Below, one piece after another: positions 6,434-14,600 of a DNA stretch of 21,617 nt; positions within the stretch are counted from its first letter, which is position 1, and every line of letters starts with the position of its first letter. Where the stretch lies: positions 1-21,617 of the forward strand of contig VXPR01000574.1 of assembly GCA_009839405.1 (NCBI GenBank). Direction: 5' to 3'. The notes under the pieces are model-generated. The model ran no database searches. It saw only the letters and a program-made list of their open reading frames with translations, and had not been told where the DNA came from. Source of the DNA: Gammaproteobacteria bacterium (lineage in GTDB: Bacteria > Pseudomonadota > Gammaproteobacteria > Pseudomonadales > Azotimanducaceae). The translations under genes were made by a program, and so were the position numbers.

Positions 6434-7177
6434 TCAGGCGACTATGCGGACGTGGCGCGGCGCCACGTTCTGGGCGTGCAGTCCGCATTCCTTGTCGGTG
6501 GCGTTCTCCCACCACCAGCGCCCGTTGCGCTCGTGCTCGTGGGGGCCGACGGGACGGGTGCAGGGCTCGCAGCCGATAGAGAGGAAGCCAGCGTCGTGCA
6601 GGGGGTTGTAGGGCACGTCGTGGTCGCGGATGTAGTCCCAGACGTCAGAGCTGGTCCAGTTGGCCAGGGGATTGAACTTGAAGATGGGGTGGTCGCCGGT
6701 TGAGAAGGCCACGTCTTCCTGCGCCGTCGGCAGTTCGGCTCGGGTGACGCTCTGGTCGGCGCGCTGGCCGGTGATCCAGGCATCGAGTTCGCCGAGCTTG
6801 CGCCGGAGAGGCTCGATCTTGCGCACCGCGCAGCATTCGCCGTGGCCGTCGCGGTAGAAGCTGAAAAGGCCCTTCTCCCGCACGAGGCGCGTCACTTCCG
6901 CTCCGTCCGGAGCGAGCACCTCAAGGCGAATGCCGTAATGGTCGCGCACGGTTTCAAGGAATCGATAGGTTTCGGGGTGCAGCCTGCCGGTGTCGAGGCT
7001 AAAGACCGGCACGTCCTTGCCGAGGATCGTGGCGGCAAGGTCGATCAGCACCACGTCTTCCGCGCCGCTGAAGGAGATGGCGATGCGCTCGATGTCGAAG
7101 CTCTCGAACGCCTCGATGAGCACATCACGCGCCACCTGCGCTGGGGTCGGGAGTGCCTGTGCAGAAATCTGTGCCAT
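6434..7177 (-). CDS. cysH: Assimilatory adenylyl-sulfate (APS) reductase
   Basis: The 247-residue protein is a PAPS/APS reductase of the PP-loop ATPase superfamily: SFSGAEDVVLIDLA (residues 35-48), SLDTGRLHPETYRF, ITGQRADQSVTRAELP and the C-terminal ECGLH with catalytic Cys231. It has the two cysteine pairs Cys115-Cys116 (GECCAVRKIEPLRR) and Cys203-Cys206 (GCEPCTRPV) that bind a [4Fe-4S] cluster. These pairs mark the APS-using type found in Pseudomonas and plants and are absent from the E. coli PAPS enzyme. It reduces APS to sulfite and AMP using thioredoxin, in the cytoplasm. The start at 7177 has GGGAAG five bases upstream; a longer frame to 7234 would add 19 residues without a better site. 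The thioredoxin-like gene follows after 27 bp. No cysD/cysN/sat or sulfite reductase gene is in the window. Confidence 0.95.
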   Translation of the reverse strand: MAQISAQALPTPAQVARDVLIEAFESFDIERIAISFSGAEDVVLIDLAATILGKDVPVFSLDTGRLHPETYRFLETVRDHYGIRLEVLAPDGAEVTRLVREKGLFSFYRDGHGECCAVRKIEPLRRKLGELDAWITGQRADQSVTRAELPTAQEDVAFSTGDHPIFKFNPLANWTSSDVWDYIRDHDVPYNPLHDAGFLSIGCEPCTRPVGPHEHERNGRWWWENATDKECGLHAQNVAPRHVRIVA

Positions 7178-7293
7178 CGTTGCTTCCCATGTCGCAAGGC
7201 ACCAGCGGCCAAGGGCGAACGGGCCGCGTACCACGAAGAGCGGCGCAGCCTAGCAGCGTGGCCCCGCCGCCGAAAATGATTTCTGGTTCTATG

Positions 7294-7323
7294 CTTATCG
7301 TCGTCCGGGACGGCTTGAGGCAA
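7294..7323 (-). promoter_or_regulatory. Possible promoter of cysH
   Basis: On the minus strand TTGCCT (7318-7323) and GATAAG (7294-7299) are 18 bp apart, each matching four of six consensus positions. The 5' leader would be about 110 bases. This is the most AT-rich patch in the divergent cysH-thrH gap. A CATAAT hexamer at 7346-7351 on the plus strand might serve thrH but lacks a -35 partner. Confidence 0.25.
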
Positions 7324-7407
7324 CGCCAAGTCGAGCAAACTGCTGCATAATTGCGGCAGGTGTGGCGCACCGCGCCCGCTCGCTGGATCACCGCTTGGGG
7401 CGCCTGC

Positions 7408-8010
7408 TTGGAAATACTCTGTCTTGATCTCGAAGGCGTGCTGGTGCCGGAAATCTGGCCGTCGGTGGCCGAGCGCACCGGCATCGCCGAACTCAAGCGA
7501 ACCACCCGCGACGTGCCCGTGTATGACGACCTCATGCGCTATCGCATGGACGTGCTCGAACGCAACGACTTGAAGCTCAGCACCATCCGTGAGGTGATCG
7601 GCGGGCTCGAACCGCTGCCAGGGGCGGCCGATTTCCTGCGCTGGGCGCGGCGGAACTTTCAGGTGGCCATCCTGTCGGACACCTTCTACGAGTTCGGCAT
7701 GACGCTCATGGCCAAGCTCGACCATCCGCTGCTGCTGTGCCACCGACTGACGGTGCAGGACGACCGCATCGTCGGCTATCGGCTGCGGCAGGACGATCCC
7801 AAGCGCGAGGCGGTGCGGGCGTTTCACTCGCTGAACTATCGGGTGCTGGCGGCGGGCGATTCCTTCAACGACACGGCGATGCTCGAAGAGGCGGACGCCG
7901 GCGTCTTCTTCAACGCCCCGGCCAACGTGGTGGCGGAGTTCCCCGAGTTCGACGCGGTGGATTCGTACGACGCTCTGGCCGCGCGTCTCAGGCAACATAG
8001 GGGAGGGTAG
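7408..8010 (+). CDS. thrH: Phosphoserine phosphatase / homoserine phosphotransferase (ThrH)
   Basis: The protein closely resembles Pseudomonas aeruginosa ThrH, a HAD-superfamily enzyme that moves phosphate from phosphoserine to homoserine. From a TTG start it reads MEILCLDLEGVLVPEIW (first residue taken as Met), aligning end to end with the ThrH N-terminus and giving 200 residues, the family length. HAD motifs are visible: nucleophile Asp7 in LDLEGV, Ser90-Asp91-Thr92 in ILSDTFYEF, the lysine in QDDPKREAVRAF, and GDSFNDTAML with Asp151 and Asp155. A start further upstream would add residues absent from the family, and no ATG or GTG fits, so TTG is preferred although its ribosome binding site is weak. 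It acts in serine/threonine metabolism. It ends 2 bp before prpB, and the prpB ribosome binding site lies within its last codons, which indicates a shared transcript. Confidence 0.92.
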   Translation: MEILCLDLEGVLVPEIWPSVAERTGIAELKRTTRDVPVYDDLMRYRMDVLERNDLKLSTIREVIGGLEPLPGAADFLRWARRNFQVAILSDTFYEFGMTLMAKLDHPLLLCHRLTVQDDRIVGYRLRQDDPKREAVRAFHSLNYRVLAAGDSFNDTAMLEEADAGVFFNAPANVVAEFPEFDAVDSYDALAARLRQHRGG

Positions 8011-8012
8011 GC

Positions 8013-8894
8013 ATGGTCACAGCAGGCTCGCGGTTTCGCGCCGCGCTCGAAGCGGAGAATCCGCTGCAGATCGTCGGCGCGATCAATGCCTACGCCGCCA
8101 TCATGGCCGAGCGAGTGGGCTTTTCCGCGATCTACCTCTCGGGCGGCGGGGTGGCGGCGGCTTCCTATGGGCTGCCCGACCTCGGCATCACCTCCATGGA
8201 GGACGTGCTGGCGGACGTGCGCCGCATCACTGCGGCCAGTTCCTTGCCGCTTCTGGTGGATGTGGACACCGGCTGGGGCGGGGCCTTCAACATCGCCCGC
8301 ACCATCCGCGAGATGGACAAGGCCGGCGCGGCGGCGGTCCACATTGAGGACCAGGTGGCGGCGAAGCGCTGCGGGCATCGGCCGAACAAGGAGATCGTCT
8401 CCAGCGAGGAGATGTGCGATCGCCTCAAGGCTGCCGCCGATGCCAAGCTCGACGCCGATTTCGTCGTCATGGCGCGCACCGACGCACTCGCGGTGGAGGG
8501 GCTCGATGCGGTGGTGGAGCGGGTGGCGCGGTTCGAGGAAGCCGGCGCCGATGCTATCTTCGCCGAGGCCATGACGGACCTCTCCATGTACGGCCGGGTG
8601 ACCGAGGCGGTGGACATTCCTGTCCTCGCCAACCTCACGGAGTTTGGCCAGACGCCGCTCTATGCCTTGGATGAGCTAAGGAGCGTGGGTGTTAGGATGG
8701 CGCTCTATCCCCTGTCTGCGTTCCGCGCCATGAGCTTGGCGGCGCTGAACGTGTACGGGACGATTCGCCGGGACGGAACGCAGAAGGCGGCGCTAGAGTC
8801 GATGCAGACCCGCGCGGACCTCTATGACTTTCTCGGCTATCACGACTACGAAGACCAGCTAGATCGGCTCTTCGCCGACGCCAAGGGCGGCTGA
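8013..8894 (+). CDS. prpB: 2-methylisocitrate lyase
   Basis: This 293-residue protein (E. coli PrpB has 296) belongs to the isocitrate lyase/PEP mutase superfamily. It carries the signature Lys118-Arg-Cys120-Gly-His122 (KRCGH) with the catalytic cysteine, the Mg-binding DVDTGWGG (residues 83-90), and IEDQ. LSGGGVAAASYGLPDLG and MARTDALAVEGLD are also typical of PrpB. It cleaves 2-methylisocitrate to pyruvate and succinate, the last step of the methylcitrate cycle for propionyl-CoA, in the cytoplasm. GGGGAGG, inside the end of thrH, is its ribosome binding site, five bases before the ATG. The next gene, prpC, follows after 74 bp. No prpR regulator gene or AcnD/PrpF gene pair is present in the window. 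Confidence 0.95.
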   Translation: MVTAGSRFRAALEAENPLQIVGAINAYAAIMAERVGFSAIYLSGGGVAAASYGLPDLGITSMEDVLADVRRITAASSLPLLVDVDTGWGGAFNIARTIREMDKAGAAAVHIEDQVAAKRCGHRPNKEIVSSEEMCDRLKAAADAKLDADFVVMARTDALAVEGLDAVVERVARFEEAGADAIFAEAMTDLSMYGRVTEAVDIPVLANLTEFGQTPLYALDELRSVGVRMALYPLSAFRAMSLAALNVYGTIRRDGTQKAALESMQTRADLYDFLGYHDYEDQLDRLFADAKGG

Positions 8895-8910
8895 GATAGC
8901 GGCCGCGTCA

Positions 8911-8938
8911 GCGCCTCGAAGCGCGAGGAGAATCGCGC
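8911..8938 (+). other. Small hairpins in the prpB-prpC gap
   Basis: CCTCG/CGAGG (8914-8918 and 8924-8928) and the alternative GCGCGA/TCGCGC (8921-8926 and 8933-8938) can form mutually exclusive stems in the 74-bp gap. They could tune mRNA stability or the relative output of prpB and prpC. No T-tract is present. Confidence 0.25.
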
Positions 8939-8968
8939 CTCGGCACGAACGACACGAGAGGAAGGGAA

Positions 8969-10093
8969 ATGGTGGACAAGAAACTCGGCGGCGCGGGCCT
9001 GCGCGGCCAAAGCGCCGGCGAAACCTCGCTTTGCACGGTGGGCAAGACCGGCACGGGGCTCACGTATCGGGGCTATGACATCTCGGAACTTGCCGAGGGC
9101 GCGACCTTCGAGGAGATCGCCCATCTCATCTTCCACGGCGAGTTGCCGAACGCGGCCGAACTCGATGGCTATCGCGCCAAGCTGAAGGGGCTGCGCGGCT
9201 TGCCGGACGCGGTGAAGGAAGTGCTCGAGCGCATCCCAGCGGACGCCCATCCCATGGACGTGATGCGCACAGGCTGCTCCATGCTCGGCAACCTCGAGCC
9301 GGAAGGCGACTTCGGCAATCAGCAGGAGGTTGCGGACCGCCTGCTCGGCGCGCTGCCTTCCATCGTCAACTATTGGTATCGGTTCAGCCACGACGGCGTG
9401 CGGGTGGAACTTGAGACCGATGCCGATTCCATCGCTGGCCACTTCCTCGAAACCTTGCACGGGCGCGCTCCGAGCGACCTGCACCAACGGGTGATGGATG
9501 TCTCGCTCATTCTCTATGCCGAGCACGAGTTCAACGCCTCGACCTTCACGGCGCGGGTCTGCGCTTCGACGCTGTCGGACATGCACTCCTGCATCACCGG
9601 CGCCATCGGCTCCCTGCGCGGGCCGCTGCACGGCGGTGCCAACGAGGCGGCGATGGCGTTGATCGAGCGCTTCGAAACCGCGGAAGAGGCAGTAGCGGCG
9701 GTGCGCGGCATGCTGGCGGCCAAGGAAGTCATCATGGGCTTCGGCCACGCCATCTATCGCACCTCGGACCCCCGCAACGGCATCATCAAGGGCTGGGCGG
9801 AGAAGCTGGCCGGCGAGGTGGGCGACGAGCGCTTCTATCCGGTCTCCTGCGCCATCGAAAAGCTGCTCTGGGACGAGAAGAAGCTCTTCGCCAACGCGGA
9901 CTTCTTCCACGCCGCCACCTACCACTTCATGGACATTCCCACCAAGCTCTTCACGCCCATCTTCGTCTGTTCGAGGGTGTCGGGCTGGAGCGCCCACGTG
10001 ATGGAGCAACGCTCGAACAACCGCATCATCCGGCCCAGCGCCGACTACATCGGCCCCGATCCGCGTTCGTTCGTGCCGCTGGCGGAACGCTAG
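8969..10093 (+). CDS. prpC: 2-methylcitrate synthase
   Basis: The 374-residue protein is a citrate-synthase family member of the short PrpC type, shorter than the ~430-residue hexameric GltA. The catalytic residues are visible: His221 in RGPLHGGANEAAM, His260 in MGFGHAIYR and Asp311 in FANADFFHAATYHFM. His186 in YAEHEFNASTFTAR is also conserved. The N-terminus GGAGLRGQSAGETSLCTVG matches PrpC proteins. It condenses propionyl-CoA with oxaloacetate to 2-methylcitrate, in the cytoplasm. GAGGAAGGGAA precedes the ATG closely. Its stop codon is 2 bp before the GTG of prpD, so the two are translationally coupled. An ordinary citrate synthase activity as a side reaction is possible, but the prpB and prpD neighbours settle the main role. 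Confidence 0.95.
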   Translation: MVDKKLGGAGLRGQSAGETSLCTVGKTGTGLTYRGYDISELAEGATFEEIAHLIFHGELPNAAELDGYRAKLKGLRGLPDAVKEVLERIPADAHPMDVMRTGCSMLGNLEPEGDFGNQQEVADRLLGALPSIVNYWYRFSHDGVRVELETDADSIAGHFLETLHGRAPSDLHQRVMDVSLILYAEHEFNASTFTARVCASTLSDMHSCITGAIGSLRGPLHGGANEAAMALIERFETAEEAVAAVRGMLAAKEVIMGFGHAIYRTSDPRNGIIKGWAEKLAGEVGDERFYPVSCAIEKLLWDEKKLFANADFFHAATYHFMDIPTKLFTPIFVCSRVSGWSAHVMEQRSNNRIIRPSADYIGPDPRSFVPLAER

Positions 10094-10095
10094 CG

Positions 10096-11538
10096 GTGAG
10101 CGCGAATGTCGAGACCAACGTGCGGCCAGCGCCGGACTCCGAGCTGGTTGACATCGCGGACTACGTGCTCGGTTCGGTGACCAGTGACGAGGCGTTCGAC
10201 ACGGCTCGCCACTGTCTGATGGATACGCTCGGCTGCGGCTTCCTGGCGCAGCGGTTTCCGGAATGTGCCAAGCACTTGGGGCCCATCGTCCCCGGCACGG
10301 TGGTGCCGAACGGCGCCCGTGTGCCCGGCACGCAGTTCGAACTCGATCCCGTGAAGGCCGCCTGGGACATCGGTTGCATGATCCGCTGGCTGGACTTCAA
10401 CGACACTTGGCTGGCGGCGGAGTGGGGGCACCCGTCCGACAATCTCGGCGGAATTCTGGCGGTGGCGGACTTTGTGAGTCGCCGGGAGGCGGCGGCCGGC
10501 CGTGCACCCCTCACCATGCGCGACGTGCTGGAAGCCATGATCCAAGCGCACGAAATACAGGGCTGCCTTGCGCTTGAGAACAGCTTCAACCGCGTCGGCC
10601 TCGATCACGTGCTGCTCGTGCGAGTGGCTTCGACTGCCGTGGTGACGCGCCTGTTGGGCGGTACCAGGGAGCAGATCGTCGACGCGCTTTCCCACGCATG
10701 GATCGATGGCTCTAGCCTGCGAACCTATCGCCATGCCCCGAACGCCGGGCCGCGCAAGTCCTGGGCCGCCGGCGACGCCACCAGCCGGGCAGTGCGCTTG
10801 GCCATGCTGGTGCTCAAGGGTGAAATCGGCTATCCGAGTGCGCTCAGCGCGCCGACCTGGGGCTTCTACGACGTGTCGTTCGGTGGCAAACCGTTCTCCT
10901 TCCAGCGCCAATACGGCTCGTACGTGATGGAGCACGTCCTGTTCAAGATCTCTTTCCCGGCAGAATTCCACGCCCAGACGGCGGTGGAAGCAGCGGTCGA
11001 ACTGCACCCGGAGGTCGCACATCGAATCGACGATATCGACCGAATCGAACTCACCACCCACGAATCCGCCATCCGCATCATCAGCAAGACCGGCGAGCTC
11101 AACAATCCTGCCGACCGCGACCATTGCCTGCAGTACATGACGGCGATTGGCCTGCTCAAGGGCGATCTGACGGCGGACGACTACGAGGATGCCGCTGCCC
11201 GAGACCCGCGTGTGGACCGGTTGCGCGACCTCATGGTGGTGCAGGAAGACGAGCGCTACAGCCGCGAATACCACGAAGCCGACAAGCGCAGCATCGCCAA
11301 TGCGGTGCAGGTGTTCTTCCGGAACGGCACCAAGACCCAAAAGGTAGTGGTCGAATACCCCATCGGCCACCGCCGCCGCCGCGACGAGGGCATCCCTATC
11401 CTCGTGGACAAATTCCGTCGCAACCTGGCCATCCGGTTCCCCGCTGGCCAAGCCAGCGCCATCGCCGAGCTATGCCTCAACCGCGAAGCCCTGGAGGCAA
11501 CACCGGTGCACGAGTTCATGGACCTGATGGTGATCTGA
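10096..11538 (+). CDS. prpD: 2-methylcitrate dehydratase
   Basis: This 480-residue MmgE/PrpD-family protein is close in length to E. coli PrpD (483). The N-terminus MSANVETNVRPAPDSELVDI, read from a GTG start, aligns with the PrpD N-terminus and fixes the start; no in-frame ATG is nearby. Family segments include WLDFNDTWLAAEWGHPSDN, KSWAAGDATSRAV and KISFPAEFHAQTAVEAAV. It removes water from 2-methylcitrate without an iron-sulfur cluster, giving 2-methylaconitate, which an aconitase then rehydrates. The start lies 2 bp after the prpC stop with no clear ribosome binding site of its own, so its translation probably depends on prpC. It is the last gene of the thrH-prpBCD group. A hairpin repeat follows. 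Confidence 0.95.
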   Translation: MSANVETNVRPAPDSELVDIADYVLGSVTSDEAFDTARHCLMDTLGCGFLAQRFPECAKHLGPIVPGTVVPNGARVPGTQFELDPVKAAWDIGCMIRWLDFNDTWLAAEWGHPSDNLGGILAVADFVSRREAAAGRAPLTMRDVLEAMIQAHEIQGCLALENSFNRVGLDHVLLVRVASTAVVTRLLGGTREQIVDALSHAWIDGSSLRTYRHAPNAGPRKSWAAGDATSRAVRLAMLVLKGEIGYPSALSAPTWGFYDVSFGGKPFSFQRQYGSYVMEHVLFKISFPAEFHAQTAVEAAVELHPEVAHRIDDIDRIELTTHESAIRIISKTGELNNPADRDHCLQYMTAIGLLKGDLTADDYEDAAARDPRVDRLRDLMVVQEDERYSREYHEADKRSIANAVQVFFRNGTKTQKVVVEYPIGHRRRRDEGIPILVDKFRRNLAIRFPAGQASAIAELCLNREALEATPVHEFMDLMVI

Positions 11539-11546
11539 CGGCTCTT

Positions 11547-11595
11547 GGGGAAGGCCACCTGGCCTTCCCGCGCCCCATGGGGCTCGCTTCGAAGC
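11547..11595. repeat. Double-hairpin repeat after prpD
   Basis: GGGAAGGCC (11548-11556) pairs with GGCCTTCCC (11561-11569) around an ACCT loop, and is followed by the palindromes GCCCCATGGGGC (11572-11583) and GCTTCGAAGC (11586-11595). The layout resembles the terminator-like element at 20341. It lies between two convergent genes and may stop transcription from both sides, although there is no T-tract. Confidence 0.6.
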
Positions 11596-11646
11596 AAATC
11601 GTGCACCTGTCAACTTGCGGCGTGCGACCTCAGCAGCAAGCGCGCG

Positions 11647-14600
11647 CTAGAAACGCAAGGCCGCGCGAAGCTCCGTCACGACGCCGCTGCCGCGGTAGTG
11701 GTCCTCGCCGTGGCCGGTAGCGAACTCGAGGTTGAGCCGGTCGGATGCGTTCGGGATGCTGAGGTCGTAGCGGACTCCGAGCATGGTGCGGCTGCGCTGG
11801 GGGGAAACGTCCAACTCCGCGAACGGTGTCATCGATCCCGGTTGCCACATGGCTGCCAGGCTGTGACCGATGCGTGCGGCCATGCCCCAGTCGTTGCTGC
11901 CTTGCAGGGCGCGCAAGCCCGGCTGGTGGGAGTCGAGGATGGCAGATGTCTGCGTCGCTCCCATGCCGATGCCTGAGTGCGCGGACACCGACAGCGACAT
12001 CCCCGTGCCGTCTGCGGCGGGGCGCACCGTGGCCGTCAGGCTGAAGCCGTTCTCCTCGTAGTCGTCGGCTGCGTGCATGGCGAGAAGCCTTGCCTTTGCC
12101 TCGAGGCTCAGGCGGCCGGAGTCGAAGCGCACGCCACCGATCAACTCGCCGCCGGCGCCAGTCTCGCCGTCGCCGCTGTCGTGACGCGCTGCCACTTCGC
12201 CGAACCACGCGAGGCTACCGCCGTCTTGCAGCGCGACCAGGCGCGCCGCTTCCAGGCCGGCGCGCTGGCGGGCAACGCCTACTTCAAGGCCGTTGATGAT
12301 GCCGATGCCGCCGTCGGTTTGGAGTTCAAGGACACTCGTGTCGCCCAGGATCGAGACGTCCCAAGCATCGGCGGAAGCGATGCTGCGGCGTCCGCCGAAA
12401 CTCAACATCCACATGGACAGATCGGCCGACCCGCGCTGCGCGGTAGTGCTGCGGGTTTGCGTGACATCACCCCAGCCGGCACCGACGATGGCCCACACTT
12501 CGGCGTCCTCACTGGGCGTCACATGCAGGTAGGGGAAGACGCTCGTGAGTTCTGTGTCCAGGCTGCCGGTGCCGCTCGCGCCGCGGCCGGCAAACTCGTA
12601 GCCGGCTTCGCCGGAACTCGACGACACTGCGAACCCGGCCATCCAGCGCTCGCCGAAGTCGGCGTCGGCACCGAAATAGACGCTGCTCACGCCGCCGTCG
12701 TAGGCACTGGCTTCGAAGGACTGGCGGTCGACATGGCCCCAGAAGGTCCACTCGGCCGGGGGCTCCCACTTCACGTCGGATGCGGCTGCCCGGTGCATCC
12801 CGAATCCTGTGCCAAACCCAGCTTGGTGCCAGTCGTCGGCGAAGGAAGTGCCGATGGAACCAGGACCGAAGCGAGAGGTGTGGTGCGAGAAACCCCGATG
12901 GTCATGCCTGCCGATTCGCTGCCCCCGCCACGTGCTCTGGCCGGCGGCTGGCTCGGCGTTGCCTCGTGCCGCGCGGAACCGTGCACCGATGGCGGACTGC
13001 ACGCTCGACAATGTGCTGGCGCCGATTGCCGCAAGGCTTCGTTCCGTCGCCCCGGTTTCCGCCGCGTCCGTGCTGACGGTGACACGGAAGGTCTGCGAGG
13101 CGGTTCCGGCGGTGTTGGTGGCGGCGACCGTGACGGTTCCCTGGCCTTCCACGAGGGGCGAAACGGTCACTTGGCTGCCACTTCGCGTCACTGCGAACGC
13201 GTCGCCCTCGCTGGTGACGCTGTAGGTAAGCGCCGTGCCGGTGAATGCGCCGGACGCTTCTACCGTTTCCGAGTTCCCGCCGGTCGTAAGCGAAAGGTTG
13301 GGCAGCGAACCCACCGTGGCGGGAGGCTGATCCTGCACAGTCACCATGAACTCATGCATCGCACTGCCGGAGGCGTTGCTGGCAGTGACGGTCACCGTGG
13401 CGCTGCCGGCGACGAGGGCCGTGAGCTGGGCCGTCTGGCCAGACAGCGTGGCGGTCGCGTTCGCGTCGGAGGAGGAAGCGACGGAGTAGACGAGCGCGTT
13501 GCCCGTGAACGCCTCCGAGAAGTCTACCTCCGCAGTCTCGCCGACGATGAGCGTCACCGCGGCCAACTCCCCCACAGCCATCGGCACTTGGTCGCGGACC
13601 GCGATCGTGAAGGTCTCGCTCACGCTGCCGGCGGTGTTGCTGGCCGTCACCGTCACCATGGTTTCGCCGTGCGCAAGCGCTTCGACATCGATCGTGGTGC
13701 TGGCGCCTGAATCGCGTGTTGCGGTGGCCGCTGCGGCATCGGACACCGCCATCGAAAAGCTGAGTGCCGTGCCCGAGAACGTCTCGGCGAAGTCCACGGA
13801 CGCGCGGTCGCCGACGGTGAGGGCAAGGTCGTCAAGCGGCTTGGCGACCATTGGTGCGATGTCCTGCACCGTCACCAGGAACTCCTGCGTCGCGGTGCCG
13901 GAGGCATTGCTGGCAGTGACGGTCACCTTGGCGCTGCCGGCGACGAGGGCCGTGAGCTGGGCCGTCTGGCCAGACAGCGCGGCGGTCGCGTTCGCGTCGG
14001 AGGAGGAGGCGACGGAGTAGACGAGCGCGTTGCCCGTGAACGCCGCCGAGAAGTCCACTTCGGCGGTTTCGCCGACGACGAGCGTGACCGCGGCCAACTC
14101 CCCAGCAGCCATGGGCACTTGGTCGCGGACCGCGATCGTGAAGGTCTCGCTCACGCTGCCGGCGGTGTTGCTGGCCGTCAGCCTCACCGTCGCCTCGCCG
14201 TGCGCCAGCGCTTCGACGTCAATGGTGGTGCTGGCGTCGCCATCGCGTGTTGCGGTGGCCGCATTGTCGGGGTCGGCCACCTCCATCGAAAAGCGCAAGG
14301 CCGTGCCTGAGAACGTCTCGCCGAAGTCCACGGACGCGGTGTCGCCGACGGTAAGGGCAAGGTCGTCAAGCGCCTTCGCGACCATCGGCGGGATGTCCTG
14401 AACGGTAGTGCGGAAGGCGAGCATCGCGCTACCGGCAGAGTTGCTGGCCGTGACGGTTACCTCCGTGGTGCCGGCCACATGCGCTTGCACGGCGGCCATC
14501 GTGCCGTCTGCCGTTGCCGTCGCCACGCTGTCGTCGGTGGACGTCAGCGAGTAAACGAGGTTCGTGCCGGTGAACGCTTCGCTGAAGTCCACGGACTCGG

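Noticed and set aside
6434..7177. PAPS reductase of the E. coli type
   Set aside because: Two cysteine pairs (115-116 and 203-206) for an iron-sulfur cluster point to the APS-using enzyme.
7351..7407. ATG at 7351 as the thrH start
   Set aside because: The 19 extra residues are absent from ThrH proteins, whose N-terminus begins exactly at the TTG-encoded residue.
8969..10093. Ordinary citrate synthase (gltA)
   Set aside because: It is 374 residues long with a PrpC-type N-terminus, and lies between prpB and prpD.
10090..11451. Minus-strand open frame of 453 residues opposite prpD
   Set aside because: prpD is unambiguous on the plus strand and in an operon; the antisense frame has no family features.
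11977..13710. Plus-strand open frame of 577 residues opposite the autotransporter
   Set aside because: The minus strand has a continuous signal peptide, Ig-like repeats and a beta-barrel; the plus frame has no recognisable domain and mirrors the repeats.
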